Shown here one piece after another: positions 17,731-26,235 of a stretch of 64,000 nt of DNA. The DNA comes from a bacterium (GTDB taxonomy: Bacteria; Verrucomicrobiota; Kiritimatiellia; CAIKKV01; CAITUY01). The number at the start of each line of letters is the position of its first letter. The first letter of the stretch is position 1. The notes under the pieces are model-generated. The model searched no databases. It was not told where the DNA came from and worked only from the letters and a program-made list of their open reading frames with translations. The DNA lies in contig JBAXWB010000004.1 in assembly GCA_037128595.1 (NCBI GenBank), positions 62,001-126,000 on the forward strand, read 5' to 3'. The translations under genes and the position numbers were made by a program.

Positions 17731-17760
17731 AGACTCCTTGAATACTTTCGGTGGCTATGT

Positions 17761-17776
17761 AGCGTTTACTGTGCCA
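17761..17776 (-). promoter_or_regulatory. Candidate sigma-54 (-24/-12) promoter of the DUF3570 operon
   Basis: On the minus strand the sequence is TGGCACAGTAAACGCT. The invariant GG (-24) and GC (-12) are present with the correct 10-base gap, and TGGCAC matches the -24 box fully. The -12 box (ACGCT) lacks the preferred TT. The predicted transcript would start near 17750, 20 bases before the ATG at 17730. Confidence 0.5.
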
Positions 17777-17872
17777 TTTTTCGAAATAGACCTATATTTG
17801 TCTACAATAGGCTTCATTATTGAGAAACAGGAAAGAAGGGGATCGACTAAAAGTGTGTCAAATAAGTGAACA

Positions 17873-17910
17873 ATGTCTCATAACTGCGAAATGACGCAGT
17901 GTTGAGACAT
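17873..17910. promoter_or_regulatory. Long palindrome, candidate activator site upstream of the DUF3570 operon
   Basis: The arms ATGTCTCATAACTGCG and CGCAGTGTTGAGACAT (16 nt, two mismatches) flank a 6-nt centre. It lies about 120-160 bases upstream of the predicted start site of the DUF3570 operon, the typical distance for a sigma-54 enhancer site, and it abuts the copper-type ATPase stop codon. No T-run follows it in either direction, so it is a poor terminator. Confidence 0.5.
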
Positions 17911-20111
17911 TATAAACGGCAGCCCCGGAGGCGCAGGGCATTGGCGATAACCGTAACGGAGCTGAAGCTCATGGCGACGGCTGCAACCATGGGATTCAGG
18001 AGCATTCCGGTCCAGGGGTAGAGGATGCCTGCGGCAATGGGGACGCCCATGAGGTTATAGGCAAAGGCCCAGAAAAGGTTCTGGCGGATATTCGTCATCA
18101 CCGCCCGGCTGAGCCGAATGGCCCGCACGATTCCCTGAAGATCCCCCTTGACCAGAACCACTCCGGCGGTTTCCATGGCGACATCCGTACCCGTTCCCAT
18201 GGCGATGCCCACGTCGGCCAGGGCCAGGGCGGGGGTATCGTTGATGCCATCACCAGCCATGGCCACTGTGCGTCCCGTGGCTTTCAGCGTTTTAATGAAG
18301 TCGTATTTCCCGGCGGGGGTTATCCCGGCATGCACCTGATCAATCCCCAACTCGCGGGCTACGCTGTCGGCGGCCTGCTGACTATCCCCAGTGAGCATGA
18401 TGACCTGCAGTCCCATGCGATGGAGGGCTTGGATGGCGGCGGGCGTGGTTGCCCGGATCTGATCGGTCAGGGAAATCTGTCCGGCGACCGCTCCGTTGAG
18501 TTTAATGACCACGCGAGTATGGTGCTGAGCTTCATCAAGAGAATCCCGTTCCCCGGGCATTGCTTTTTCAATGACCACGTGTTGGCCTGCGACGATCCCC
18601 GACACTCCGCCGCCGGCGATGGATTGAAAGTGTTCTACGGGCAGGAGGTCAATGTGGGCGTAACGCACAATCGCCTGGCCAATGGGATGCTCGCTGAGGT
18701 GTTCCACGGACGCGACCAGTTGAATCAGCCGGGGATCCGCCGGTGAGAAGTTCACCACGACGGGTCTACCTTCGGTCAAGGTGCCTGTTTTATCCACCAC
18801 GATGGTATCGACCGAATGCAACTGTTCGAGAACCGCGGCATCGCGGATCAGGATTCCGGCGCGGGCGCCGCGGCCGATGCCGACCATAACGGCCATGGGG
18901 GTGGCCAGCCCCATGGCGCAGGGACAGGCGATGATCAGTACGGAGACGGCGCTGATCAGGGCAAAGACGAGACGCGGTTCCGGGCCAACCCAGGCCCAGA
19001 TCACGAATGTGCCGATGGCCGCCACGCCTACGAGGGGCACGAACATGGCGGCGACGCGATCGGCGAGCTGCTGGATGGGGGCCCGGCTGCGTTGAGCCTC
19101 CGCCACGCGCTGAACGATCCGGGCGAACAGGGTGTCCGCTCCGACCTTCTGCGTGCGCATCAGAAAGGCACCGGCCCGATTGAGGGTGCCGGCGGCCACG
19201 GGCGTGCCGGGTCCGGCCTCCAGGATATCGGATTCGCCAGTCAACAGGGAGGCGTCAATGGCACCCTGGCCTTCCGTGATTTCACCGTCCACCGGGATCT
19301 TGCCGCCGGGGCGGACGCGCAGGAGATCGCCCGGGTGCACGTCGCTCAGGGGGATTTCCTGTTCAGTTCCATCCTGGACCCGCCAGGCGGAGGTGGGGGC
19401 GAGCTTCAGCAGTTCCCGGATGGCTGTGCCAGTTTTCCGGCGGGCGCCCAGTTCCATGACCTGTCCCAATAAGACGAGGAGGATAATGGTGGAGGCGGCT
19501 TCAAAATAGACCGGGATGACCCCATGGTGCCGGAACGAGTCCGGGAAAAAACCCGGGCCGAGCATCGCCAGCAGGCTGAACGAAAACGCCGCGCCGGTCC
19601 CCAGGCCGATGAGGGTGAACATGTTGAGGTTCCGGGTGCGCAGTGACAGCCAGGCCCGTTGAAAGAAGGGGCGGCCGCACCAGAGGACGACCGGCAGCGC
19701 CAGCAGGAGTTCCCCCCAGCGGGACAGGTCCGGCGCAAGCAGCGAGTGCAGCGAGGGAACGAGCATCGGGCCCATGGAGAGGAACAGCAACGGGAGGCCG
19801 AAGCAGAGGCCCCATTTAAGCCGTCGCATCATGTCATCGAATTCAGCGGTATCCTCCGAGGCGGCGAGCCCGCTGCTTTCCAGGGCCATGCCGCATTTCG
19901 GGCAGGTGGCCGGGACCTCGCTTTCAATCCCTTCGCACATCGGACAGAAGTAGGCGGTCGCAGGGGGCTTGCCGGAGGGAGGGGCCGGCGGAAGGCCGAG
20001 GAATTTCCGGCGACAGGAATCATGACAGAAATACCAGACCTTGCCGTCCTTTTCGCCGGAAAGGGCGGTGGCTTCATCAACCGTCATCCCGCAAATCGGA
20101 TCGGTGGTCAT
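17910..20111 (-). CDS. Heavy-metal P1B-type ATPase with YHS and metal-binding N-terminus (copper/silver type)
   Basis: A 733-residue membrane pump. The N-terminus carries a YHS domain (DPICGMTVDEATA, YFCHDSCRRKF; about 1-40) and a short Cys-rich heavy-metal-binding domain (YFCPMCEGIES, CPKCGMAL; about 53-76) in place of the usual HMA domains. The core has the transport motif IACPCAMGLATP (CPC at 396-398), the phosphorylated Asp in DKTGTLTEG (Asp440), TGES, HPIGQAIV and MAGDGINDTPALALA. The CPC-AMG form is typical of Cu(I)/Ag(I) exporters, so copper or silver efflux is likely. Located 7 bases downstream of the LemA gene and possibly co-transcribed with it. Confidence 0.93.
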   Translation of the reverse strand: MTTDPICGMTVDEATALSGEKDGKVWYFCHDSCRRKFLGLPPAPPSGKPPATAYFCPMCEGIESEVPATCPKCGMALESSGLAASEDTAEFDDMMRRLKWGLCFGLPLLFLSMGPMLVPSLHSLLAPDLSRWGELLLALPVVLWCGRPFFQRAWLSLRTRNLNMFTLIGLGTGAAFSFSLLAMLGPGFFPDSFRHHGVIPVYFEAASTIILLVLLGQVMELGARRKTGTAIRELLKLAPTSAWRVQDGTEQEIPLSDVHPGDLLRVRPGGKIPVDGEITEGQGAIDASLLTGESDILEAGPGTPVAAGTLNRAGAFLMRTQKVGADTLFARIVQRVAEAQRSRAPIQQLADRVAAMFVPLVGVAAIGTFVIWAWVGPEPRLVFALISAVSVLIIACPCAMGLATPMAVMVGIGRGARAGILIRDAAVLEQLHSVDTIVVDKTGTLTEGRPVVVNFSPADPRLIQLVASVEHLSEHPIGQAIVRYAHIDLLPVEHFQSIAGGGVSGIVAGQHVVIEKAMPGERDSLDEAQHHTRVVIKLNGAVAGQISLTDQIRATTPAAIQALHRMGLQVIMLTGDSQQAADSVARELGIDQVHAGITPAGKYDFIKTLKATGRTVAMAGDGINDTPALALADVGIAMGTGTDVAMETAGVVLVKGDLQGIVRAIRLSRAVMTNIRQNLFWAFAYNLMGVPIAAGILYPWTGMLLNPMVAAVAMSFSSVTVIANALRLRGCRL

Positions 20112-20117
20112 TAATGA

Positions 20118-20708
20118 CTAGAACTGCACCTTCGTCGCTTCGCGTTCTGCGGGGACCTGGATCTCAAACAACTGGGCGGCGGTGAAGCCGAAGGAGTTGG
20201 CGATCAGGACATTGGGGAAGGTTTCGCGCGCATTGTTATACATCATGACGGCATCATTATAGGCCTGACGCGCAAAGGAGATTTTGTTTTCGGTGGAGGT
20301 CAATTCCTCCATCAACTGCTGCATGGTCTGATTGGCCTTCAGATCGGGATAGGCTTCGGAAATGGCCATCAAACGACCCAGCACACCCGCCATCTGGCCT
20401 TCGGCCTGCATCAACCCCTGCATGGCGGCGGCATCGGCCGGATTGGCCGCCGCTTTCTGGCTGGCGGAATAAGCCTGATTACGGGCGGTGATGACGGCTT
20501 CCAGGGTTCCGCGTTCGTGCTTGAGATACCCCTTGGCGGTTTCCACGAGGTTGGGGATCAGGTCGTAGCGCCGCTTCAATTGCACGTCAATTTGCGCAAA
20601 CGAATTTTTGAAAAGATTCCGGAGCGCCACCAGCTTGTTGTAAATGCTGATCAACATGAAGACGATGACGGCCACAACGGCCAGAAGAATTAATACGGCT
20701 TTGCTCAT
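20118..20708 (-). CDS. lemA: LemA family protein
   Basis: A 196-residue protein with one N-terminal membrane helix (AVLILLAVVAVIVFMLISIYN) followed by the long helical LemA core: NLFKNSFAQIDVQLKRRYDLIPNLVE, then KGYLKHERGTLEAV, ISEAYPDLKANQTMQQLMEEL and RETFPNVLIANSFGF. The family is widespread, anchored in the inner membrane with the bulk outside the cytoplasm, and its molecular role is not settled. It precedes the metal ATPase in the same direction with a 6-base gap. Length and sequence are typical. Confidence 0.95.
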   Translation of the reverse strand: MSKAVLILLAVVAVIVFMLISIYNKLVALRNLFKNSFAQIDVQLKRRYDLIPNLVETAKGYLKHERGTLEAVITARNQAYSASQKAAANPADAAAMQGLMQAEGQMAGVLGRLMAISEAYPDLKANQTMQQLMEELTSTENKISFARQAYNDAVMMYNNARETFPNVLIANSFGFTAAQLFEIQVPAEREATKVQF

Positions 20709-20823
20709 AATGATGTTCCTTTCAGATGTATCTTCAGATGTGCTACGTTATATCCGCTAAAGAAGAGGTGGGCAATATAAATGCATTGATAGCGCCTGCG
20801 GCGGAAAGAAATTCAAATAGGAA

Positions 20824-21717
20824 ATGATGTGTAACATGAATATCGCCCCTGACCGGTTGAGAGTGTTGACGATCGGAAACAGTTTCACGGACAGTTTGCG
20901 CACCTACTGGCAGCCTATTGTCGAGTCAGCCGGATGCTGGCTCCAGTTCGAGGGCGCCAACCATGGTGGCTGCGAACTCCACCGCCACTGGGGCTACGTC
21001 GAGGACGAGGAGCGGGATCCCAACTGCCGGATGTACCATGACCGCCGGTCCAAACTCCGTGAGATTCTTGCGCAGAAACCGTGGGACATCGTCACCATCC
21101 AGCAGGCGAGTCACGCCAGCTGGCGGCCGGAAACCTATCAGCCGTTTGCCGGCAATCTCTGCGCTTATGTCAGGAAGTTCGCTCCGCAGGCAGAGATCGT
21201 AATCCAGCAGACCTGGGCCTACCGTGCCGACGATCCGCGCCTGCCCGAAGGGGGAGAGTGGGGGATCGGCCAGGACGGCATGTATGAGCGCCTGACCCAG
21301 GCGTACCGCAAACTCTCCCGCGAACTCGGTGATCTCCGAATTATCCCCTCCGGCTATGCAGTCCAATTGACCCGGATTCATCAGGGGTACAACTTTGTCC
21401 CGTATGACCCGGCGGTACTTAAGACCCTTCGCTGGCCAGATCTGCCGAGTCAGGCGGGCGACGTCGTTGGAGCCATGGGCTATCACAAGAACCGCGAGAC
21501 CACCGAACTGGAGATCTGGCGCGATACGATCCATTTGAATCTGCGCGGCCAGTATCTGCAGGCATGTGTTTGGTTTGCATTCCTTTACGGGCGGAATACT
21601 TCGCAAATCACTTACGTTCCCGATGCCATCGGAAGCCATGACGCGGCCTTCCTGCGCGCTATGGCACAAAAAGCGGTTGATGAATTCGGAGGAAAACACC
21701 CAGTGATAGGGAAATAG
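20824..21717 (+). CDS. SGNH/GDSL-hydrolase-like protein (DUF4886-like)
   Basis: A 297-residue protein without a signal peptide. LRVLTIGNSFTDSL near the N-terminus is a GDS-like nucleophile block, WDIVTIQQASHASW and IVIQQTWAYR resemble the oxyanion-hole blocks, and WRDTIHLNLRGQYLQA gives the closing Asp-x-x-His pair. Together these fit an SGNH-fold esterase-like enzyme of the DUF4886 kind, possibly acting on acetylated carbohydrate; the substrate is unknown. ATG at 20824 is followed by a second ATG at 20833. Not in an operon: LemA is divergent and the toxin-antitoxin pair follows after 82 bases. Confidence 0.7.
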   Translation: MMCNMNIAPDRLRVLTIGNSFTDSLRTYWQPIVESAGCWLQFEGANHGGCELHRHWGYVEDEERDPNCRMYHDRRSKLREILAQKPWDIVTIQQASHASWRPETYQPFAGNLCAYVRKFAPQAEIVIQQTWAYRADDPRLPEGGEWGIGQDGMYERLTQAYRKLSRELGDLRIIPSGYAVQLTRIHQGYNFVPYDPAVLKTLRWPDLPSQAGDVVGAMGYHKNRETTELEIWRDTIHLNLRGQYLQACVWFAFLYGRNTSQITYVPDAIGSHDAAFLRAMAQKAVDEFGGKHPVIGK

Positions 21718-21799
21718 TTGAAATAGTTTACGATATAACACGTAGCCGTTGGCGCAGAGATGTTATTGCGGAATTTAACCTAAATGCTAGTATTTAACC

Positions 21800-21982
21800 A
21801 TGACAACTAAAGACAGAGTACTTCACGCTGTGCAGGATCTCCCTGAAGACAGTTCGATTGAGGATGTCATGGAACGGTTGTTATTCATGGCAAAGGTCGA
21901 GCGCGGCATCCAACAAGCGGATGCCGGGAAAACCATTACCCATGGCCAGGTCAGGGAGAAGATGGCTAAATGGCTGAGGTGA
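21800..21982 (+). CDS. Small antitoxin of a ParE/RelE-type module
   Basis: A 60-residue protein, MTTKDRVLHAVQDLPEDSS then IEDVMERLLFMAKVERGIQ and HGQVREKMAKWLR. This resembles short addiction-module antitoxins that pair with ParE/RelE toxins: a helical dimerisation part followed by a toxin-binding tail. It overlaps the toxin gene by 13 bases and shares its transcript. Assignment rests largely on size and partner. Confidence 0.8.
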   Translation: MTTKDRVLHAVQDLPEDSSIEDVMERLLFMAKVERGIQQADAGKTITHGQVREKMAKWLR

Positions 21983-22266
21983 AGTGGACTGAGCAGGCTT
22001 CAGATGATCTGCAAGCCATCACTGAGTTCATTGCCCATGACTCGCCGGAGTACGCCTGCCTCTTCGCCACCGATATATTGGATGTTGTTGGTCGGATTTC
22101 GATTTTTCCGAAGATCGGAAGAGTAGTGCCCGAAGTGACCAATCCAGACATTCGTGAAGTCATTCTCGGCAATTACCGAATTGTCTATAGGTTGCGCGGG
22201 TATTGCGTAGAAATTCTTACGGTATATCACAGCTCCAGATTGTTTGATCCGTCAAAACTGAATTAA
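21970..22266 (+). CDS. ParE/RelE-family toxin
   Basis: A 98-residue protein with the ParE-type layout: EVKWTEQASDDLQAITEFI (helical start), FPKIGRVVPE, REVILGNYRIVYRLRG and VEILTVYHSSRLFDP near the C-terminus. Family members inhibit either gyrase (ParE) or translation as mRNA interferases (RelE). The sequence does not settle which, though the RIVYR/VYHSSR pattern fits ParE-like plasmid-stabilisation toxins. It follows and overlaps its antitoxin. Normally repressed by the toxin-antitoxin complex. Confidence 0.9.
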   Translation: MAEVKWTEQASDDLQAITEFIAHDSPEYACLFATDILDVVGRISIFPKIGRVVPEVTNPDIREVILGNYRIVYRLRGYCVEILTVYHSSRLFDPSKLN

Positions 22267-22335
22267 ATCAATTGCCTTCGGGATAGAGAGCCCCATTGCT
22301 GAGGTCCCCTCCCACACAACCTGTTTCGCGTATCA

Positions 22336-22905
22336 TCAGCGCGTTTTCTTCAAGAGCCAGGCCATGTTCTCGCCGAGAATCGTCATGGTTTTGAGCCCTT
22401 CCTCGTCGTGGGAGACTTCGCCTTTGTCGCGGCCAAATCCCATATTCCAGTAGCAGGAGCCGGGCACGACCATTTCCTGGATGAGGAAAAAATGGTTGAT
22501 GGTGTCGAATACATGGATACCGCCCGCCCGGCGGGCCGCTACCACGGCTGCGCCCACCTTGCGCTTCAGGAGCCCTCCGTTGGCCCGCGCCACAAAGCCG
22601 GCCCGGTCAATCAGGGCCTTGAGCTCCGAGGTGACATCCGCGAAATAGGTCGGCGAGGCGAGGATAATGCCGTCGGCCTCCCGCATGGATTCAATCCATT
22701 CATTGACCGGATCCTCCTGCACACAGCGTCCATTTTTATTAATCCCGCATTGGTAACAGGCCACGCAGCCATGAAGGAGATGGCCCCCCACCTGAATGAG
22801 TTCGGTCTCGATCCCTTCCTGTTGGAGGACTGTAAAGGCCTGCTTGATCAGGAGCGCGGTGTTTCCGTCCGGACGCGGACTTCCATTAAATGCAACGACT
22901 TTCAT
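22336..22905 (-). CDS. Iron-sulfur flavoprotein / NADPH-dependent FMN reductase family
   Basis: A 189-residue flavodoxin-fold protein: the FMN phosphate loop is FNGSPRPDGNT, and ASPTYFADVTSELKALIDR is the second flavin-contacting segment. Cys47, Cys50, Cys53 and Cys61 form a compact C-x2-C-x2-C-x7-C motif, as in archaeal and anaerobe iron-sulfur flavoproteins (Isf), which carry a 4Fe-4S cluster and FMN and reduce O2 or peroxide or pass electrons. It lies 12 bases behind pdxA in the same direction, probably in the same transcript. The physiological partner is unknown. Confidence 0.88.
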   Translation of the reverse strand: MKVVAFNGSPRPDGNTALLIKQAFTVLQQEGIETELIQVGGHLLHGCVACYQCGINKNGRCVQEDPVNEWIESMREADGIILASPTYFADVTSELKALIDRAGFVARANGGLLKRKVGAAVVAARRAGGIHVFDTINHFFLIQEMVVPGSCYWNMGFGRDKGEVSHDEEGLKTMTILGENMAWLLKKTR

Positions 22906-22917
22906 AGGATCTCCTTC

Positions 22918-23865
22918 TTAACTGGCTAATTTAACTGCATACAAAACGGCTTGGCGCATACTGGCCGGATTGGCTTTGCCTGTCCAGGCGATATCAAAGG
23001 CGGTGCCATGGTCGGGTGAGGTGCGGGTAATCGGCAGGCCGAGGGTGATATTGACGCCGGTCTCAAAGGCCAGCATCTTGAAGGGAATCAGCCCCTGGTC
23101 ATGATACATGCAGATATGCGCCGTCGTGCGGGCGAGCCGGTCGGGTAAAAACGCGGTGTCCGGTGGGATCGGTCCTTCAATGCTCAAGCCTTGTAGCAGG
23201 GCTTGAGCAACCGCGGGCTCGATGAAACGCGCCTCTTCATCCCCGAAGAGGCCGTGTTCGCCGGCGTGGGGGTTGAGGGCGCAGACGAGCAGGCGGGGTT
23301 CATGTCGGCGTAACCGCCGCATGGTTTCAGCCGTAAGCTGAATGGTGTCAAGAATGGCGGAAATACTCAACTTGCCCGGGACCGAGGCCAGGGAGGTGTG
23401 GGTGGTCACCAGACTGGTGGTGATGGCTTCGGAGCTGAGCATCATACAACTGCGGCTGGCACCGGTCAGGCGGGTCAGCATTTCCGTGTGGCCGGGGTAG
23501 GGGACACCGGCCAGATGAAGGGCTTGCTTATTGATCGGGGCGGTGACGATGGCCTGGACTTGGCCGGCCATGGCTTCTTGAATGGCCGTCTCAATAAAGC
23601 GGAATGCCGCCGCGCCACACGCGGAAGAAAGGGTGCCGGGGATGACGGCATCCAAGCCGTCGCAGGGAAGGTCGCGAAGGGCTGCGCTACCGGGGAGCGG
23701 AAGCCCCGTGGCGGAGGCCACCCGGCGCAGCAACCTGACATCGCCGAAAATGACCGGGGTGGAACATGCCAGCACTGCGGGGTCAGCGAGCATGCGCAGG
23801 CAGAGTTCGGGGCCTACGCCGGCAGGGTCGCCCATCGTCAACGCAATGACTGGTTTGGCATTCAT
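22918..23865 (-). CDS. pdxA: 4-hydroxythreonine-4-phosphate dehydrogenase
   Basis: A 315-residue NAD-dependent, metal-dependent enzyme that oxidises 4-phosphohydroxythreonine in the DXP-dependent vitamin B6 pathway, supplying the substrate of PdxJ. Seen: PVIALTMGDPAGVGPE, TAPINKQAL, YPGHTEMLTRLTG (metal His), CALNPHAGEHGLFGDEE, and MYHDQGLIPFKML with the second metal His. The C-terminal RTSPDHGTAFDIA is canonical. Odd point: residues 219-229 (VAQALLQGLSI) are encoded by a copy of a 29-nt palindrome that also occurs in intergenic DNA. The protein length remains normal. ATG at 23865; the Isf-like gene follows. Confidence 0.95.
   Translation of the reverse strand: MNAKPVIALTMGDPAGVGPELCLRMLADPAVLACSTPVIFGDVRLLRRVASATGLPLPGSAALRDLPCDGLDAVIPGTLSSACGAAAFRFIETAIQEAMAGQVQAIVTAPINKQALHLAGVPYPGHTEMLTRLTGASRSCMMLSSEAITTSLVTTHTSLASVPGKLSISAILDTIQLTAETMRRLRRHEPRLLVCALNPHAGEHGLFGDEEARFIEPAVAQALLQGLSIEGPIPPDTAFLPDRLARTTAHICMYHDQGLIPFKMLAFETGVNITLGLPITRTSPDHGTAFDIAWTGKANPASMRQAVLYAVKLAS
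23181..23209. repeat. 29-nt palindrome, copy 1 (inside pdxA)
   Basis: TGCTCAAGCC, then a TTGTAGCA centre, then GGGCTTGAGCA. It differs from the copy at 37882 at only three positions, and both are exactly 29 nt. It lies within the pdxA coding frame. Confidence 0.85.
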
Positions 23866-23959
23866 CGCCCCATTTATTGCGGCAGATCCCTAAAGAGTCA
23901 AGGGGTTGTTCGCACCGGATCAGGGCAGGCGCTTCTAAAACCCGGTGAGGATATAGGAT

Positions 23960-24270
23960 TTTACCACGGAGACGCGGAGATTTTAGAGAGAGAATACAAA
24001 TATAATGGCGCGGCATTTGTAATTCCGGAGTACCGAAATTAAAAATCCCGCGCCGGTTTTCTGGAGAAATATCACTTAGGAAGAGGAATTAAAGATGACC
24101 TGCCGTGCCGTGAGCTTGCCTGCGGTGAGTTATTTGAGGCATCGAAAAGCACTCCTGTATTCCTCAAGGAAACCGTGGCGTTTATTTCGGCCACATGTAC
24201 TCATGGGGACGAAATAAACGCCACATTTGCATTTCCGGCTCTCTCCAAATCTCCGCGTCTCCGTGGTAAA
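23960..24270. repeat. 311-bp palindromic element, copy 2 (MITE-like)
   Basis: Inverted arms 23960-23983 and 24247-24270 are perfect over 24 nt (TTTACCACGGAGACGCGG, then AGATTT). Internal hairpins correspond to those of the 13417 element: GGCGCGGCATTT with AAATCCCGCGCC around 24012-24056, and TGGCGTTTATTT with AAATAAACGCCA around 24175-24225. The arms differ from copy 1 in sequence but remain self-complementary. The rest of the 565-base gap between pdxA and gatC contains only the promoter region of gatC; no gene is supported. Confidence 0.8.
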
Positions 24271-24365
24271 TCTTTCTCGTCCGGCTGTGTGTCTAAGTAT
24301 AAGCGCTACGGTAGTGGCATGCGGCCTCCGGTCAGCATTTGCCTCCATTTTTTCAAGCACGGCTG

Positions 24366-24394
24366 TTGACAGGGCTAGTGATGTTTTGGAGAAT
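24366..24394 (+). promoter_or_regulatory. Candidate sigma-70 promoter of gatCAB
   Basis: TTGACA at 24366-24371 matches the -35 consensus exactly. After a 17-base spacer, GAGAAT at 24389-24394 is an imperfect -10 box. The start site would fall about 30 bases before gatC. Confidence 0.4.
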
Positions 24395-24430
24395 GCAGGC
24401 TTTTGAGCCAAAAGGGCCTGGAGCGTAAAT

Positions 24431-24742
24431 TTGCTTATGACTGACGATAAAGCACAATCAGCGAAGAAGATGGATGTCCGTTATGTCGCCAATCTGGCGC
24501 GCCTGAACCTGACGGATGGGGAAGTGGTGGAGTTTCAATCCCAGCTGGATCATATCGTCGAGCATTTCAACCAGCTGCGCGCGTTGAACGTGGATGCGGT
24601 CGAGCCCATGGCGCATGCGACGCCCATTCAGAATGTCTTCCGGGAGGATGTTGTGCGGCCGGGGCTGGACCGGGATGTGATTTTGAACAACGCGCCTGAG
24701 CAATCCGCCGGACTGGTCATGGTCCCAACCATTGTGGAGTGA
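24431..24742 (+). CDS. gatC: Aspartyl/glutamyl-tRNA amidotransferase subunit C
   Basis: The small stabilising subunit of the GatCAB amidotransferase, which converts misacylated Glu-tRNA(Gln) or Asp-tRNA(Asn) to the amide form. The hallmark [18 protein letters not shown] is present, followed by [17 protein letters not shown] and VEPMAHATP, then a C-terminal [13 protein letters not shown]. Three starts are possible: TTG at 24431 (GGAG 7 bases ahead, best spacing), ATG at 24437, or ATG at 24470 at the conserved family start. Followed immediately by gatA. The gene order gatC-gatA-gatB is standard. Confidence 0.93.
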   Translation: MLMTDDKAQSAKKMDVRYVANLARLNLTDGEVVEFQSQLDHIVEHFNQLRALNVDAVEPMAHATPIQNVFREDVVRPGLDRDVILNNAPEQSAGLVMVPTIVE

Positions 24743-24747
24743 GCCCC

Positions 24748-26235
24748 ATGCTGAACACCCTTACGATTCATGAAGTTCTCGAGCGCCTGGAGCGCGGCGA
24801 ATGCCGGTCGGAGGAGGTCGTGCACTCCGTGCTGGAGGCCATCCGCCGGACCGATGGCCGGATCCATGGCTACCTGACGCTGGATGAGGCGGATGCCCTG
24901 GAACAGGCCCGTGCGGCGGATGCCGCCCGTGCCCGGGGCGCGAAAGGACGCCTGTTGGGGGTCCCGATCGCCGTTAAAGATGTCCTGAACGTCAAAGGCC
25001 AGCCCTGCACCTGTGGCTCGAAAATCCTGAAGGGATACGTGTCGCCCTATGATGCCACCGCCATTGCCCGGCTCCGGGCGGAGGGCGCGGTGTTTGTCGG
25101 GCGCACCAATATGGACGAGTTCGCGATGGGCTCCTCCACGGAAAACTCAGCCTATGGCATTACCCGTAACCCGTGGAACCTGGAGTGTGTCCCCGGCGGC
25201 TCGAGCGGCGGCTCCGCCGCGGTGGTGGCGGCCAATGAGTGTGTGGCGGCCCTGGGCTCCGATACGGGCGGCTCGGTGCGTCAGCCCGCCTCCTTTTGCG
25301 GGTGCGTCGGGCTGAAGCCGACCTATGGCCGGATCTCCCGTTACGGACTGACGGCGTATGCCTCGTCCCTCGACCAGATCGGGCCGATCACCAAGGATGT
25401 CCGCGATGCCGCTCTGCTGTTGCAGATCATGGCGGGGCTGGACGAAGCCGATTCCACGACCCTGCCGGCGGCGGTTCCTGACTATCAGGCCGCCCTGACC
25501 AAGGATTTGAAAGGGGTAACGGTCGGACTGCCTAAGGAATATTTTGTGGGAGGGCTTGATGCGGAGGTGGAACGCTGTGTTCAGGAGGCCATTGAGGTGT
25601 GCCGCACCCTGGGGGCCAAGGTGGTGGAAGTCTCCCTGCCGAATACCCGTGTCGCTGTGGATACCTACTACATCATTGCGCCGGCGGAAGCGTCCGCCAA
25701 TCTCTCCCGCTTTGATGGCGTGCGCTACGGCTATCGGGCGCAAGGGGCGACCGATCCCCTGGATCTCTATAAGAAAACGCGGGCGGAAGGGTTCGGTCCG
25801 GAAGTGAAACGCCGGATTATTCTGGGGACCTATGTATTGAGCAGCGGTTACTATGATGCCTTTTATCTGCGCGCCCAGAAGGTGCGCACGCTGATCCGCC
25901 GCGATTTCGAGGCGGCGTTCAAACAGTGCTCCGTCATTCTCTCGCCGGTGGCGCCCACTCCGGCCTATCGGATTGGCCAGAACACCTCGGACCCCCTACA
26001 GATGTATCTCGGGGATATCTTCACGGTGCCCGTCAATCTGGCGGGGATTTGCGGCTTGTCGGTTCCCTGCGGCATGGCAGCCGGGCAGCTGCCCGTGGGC
26101 CTTCAGGTGATGGGCCCGGCGCTGGGCGAGGAGGCCATTCTGCGGACGGGGTATGCCTTTGAACAGGCTACCGATTGGCGGACCCGGCGCTCGGCCGTGG
26201 CCATGGAGAACGCAGGAACACAGGGGCGATTATGA
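24748..26235 (+). CDS. gatA: Aspartyl/glutamyl-tRNA amidotransferase subunit A
   Basis: An amidase-signature enzyme of about 495 residues that releases ammonia from glutamine for the GatB transamidation site. The Ser-cisSer-Lys triad is visible as [11 protein letters not shown] (Lys), [12 protein letters not shown] (cis-Ser) and the GGSSGGSAA loop (nucleophile Ser region). [18 protein letters not shown] and the C-terminal [15 protein letters not shown] are also typical. ATG at 24748 is preferred over GTG at 24739 because GGAG lies 8 bases ahead of it. It overlaps gatB by four bases (ATGA, 26232-26235). Confidence 0.96.
   Translation: MLNTLTIHEVLERLERGECRSEEVVHSVLEAIRRTDGRIHGYLTLDEADALEQARAADAARARGAKGRLLGVPIAVKDVLNVKGQPCTCGSKILKGYVSPYDATAIARLRAEGAVFVGRTNMDEFAMGSSTENSAYGITRNPWNLECVPGGSSGGSAAVVAANECVAALGSDTGGSVRQPASFCGCVGLKPTYGRISRYGLTAYASSLDQIGPITKDVRDAALLLQIMAGLDEADSTTLPAAVPDYQAALTKDLKGVTVGLPKEYFVGGLDAEVERCVQEAIEVCRTLGAKVVEVSLPNTRVAVDTYYIIAPAEASANLSRFDGVRYGYRAQGATDPLDLYKKTRAEGFGPEVKRRIILGTYVLSSGYYDAFYLRAQKVRTLIRRDFEAAFKQCSVILSPVAPTPAYRIGQNTSDPLQMYLGDIFTVPVNLAGICGLSVPCGMAAGQLPVGLQVMGPALGEEAILRTGYAFEQATDWRTRRSAVAMENAGTQGRL

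Noticed and set aside
17873-17910. Terminator for the metal ATPase gene
   Set aside because: The palindrome is long but lacks a T-run on the minus strand side; an upstream activator site fits its position better.
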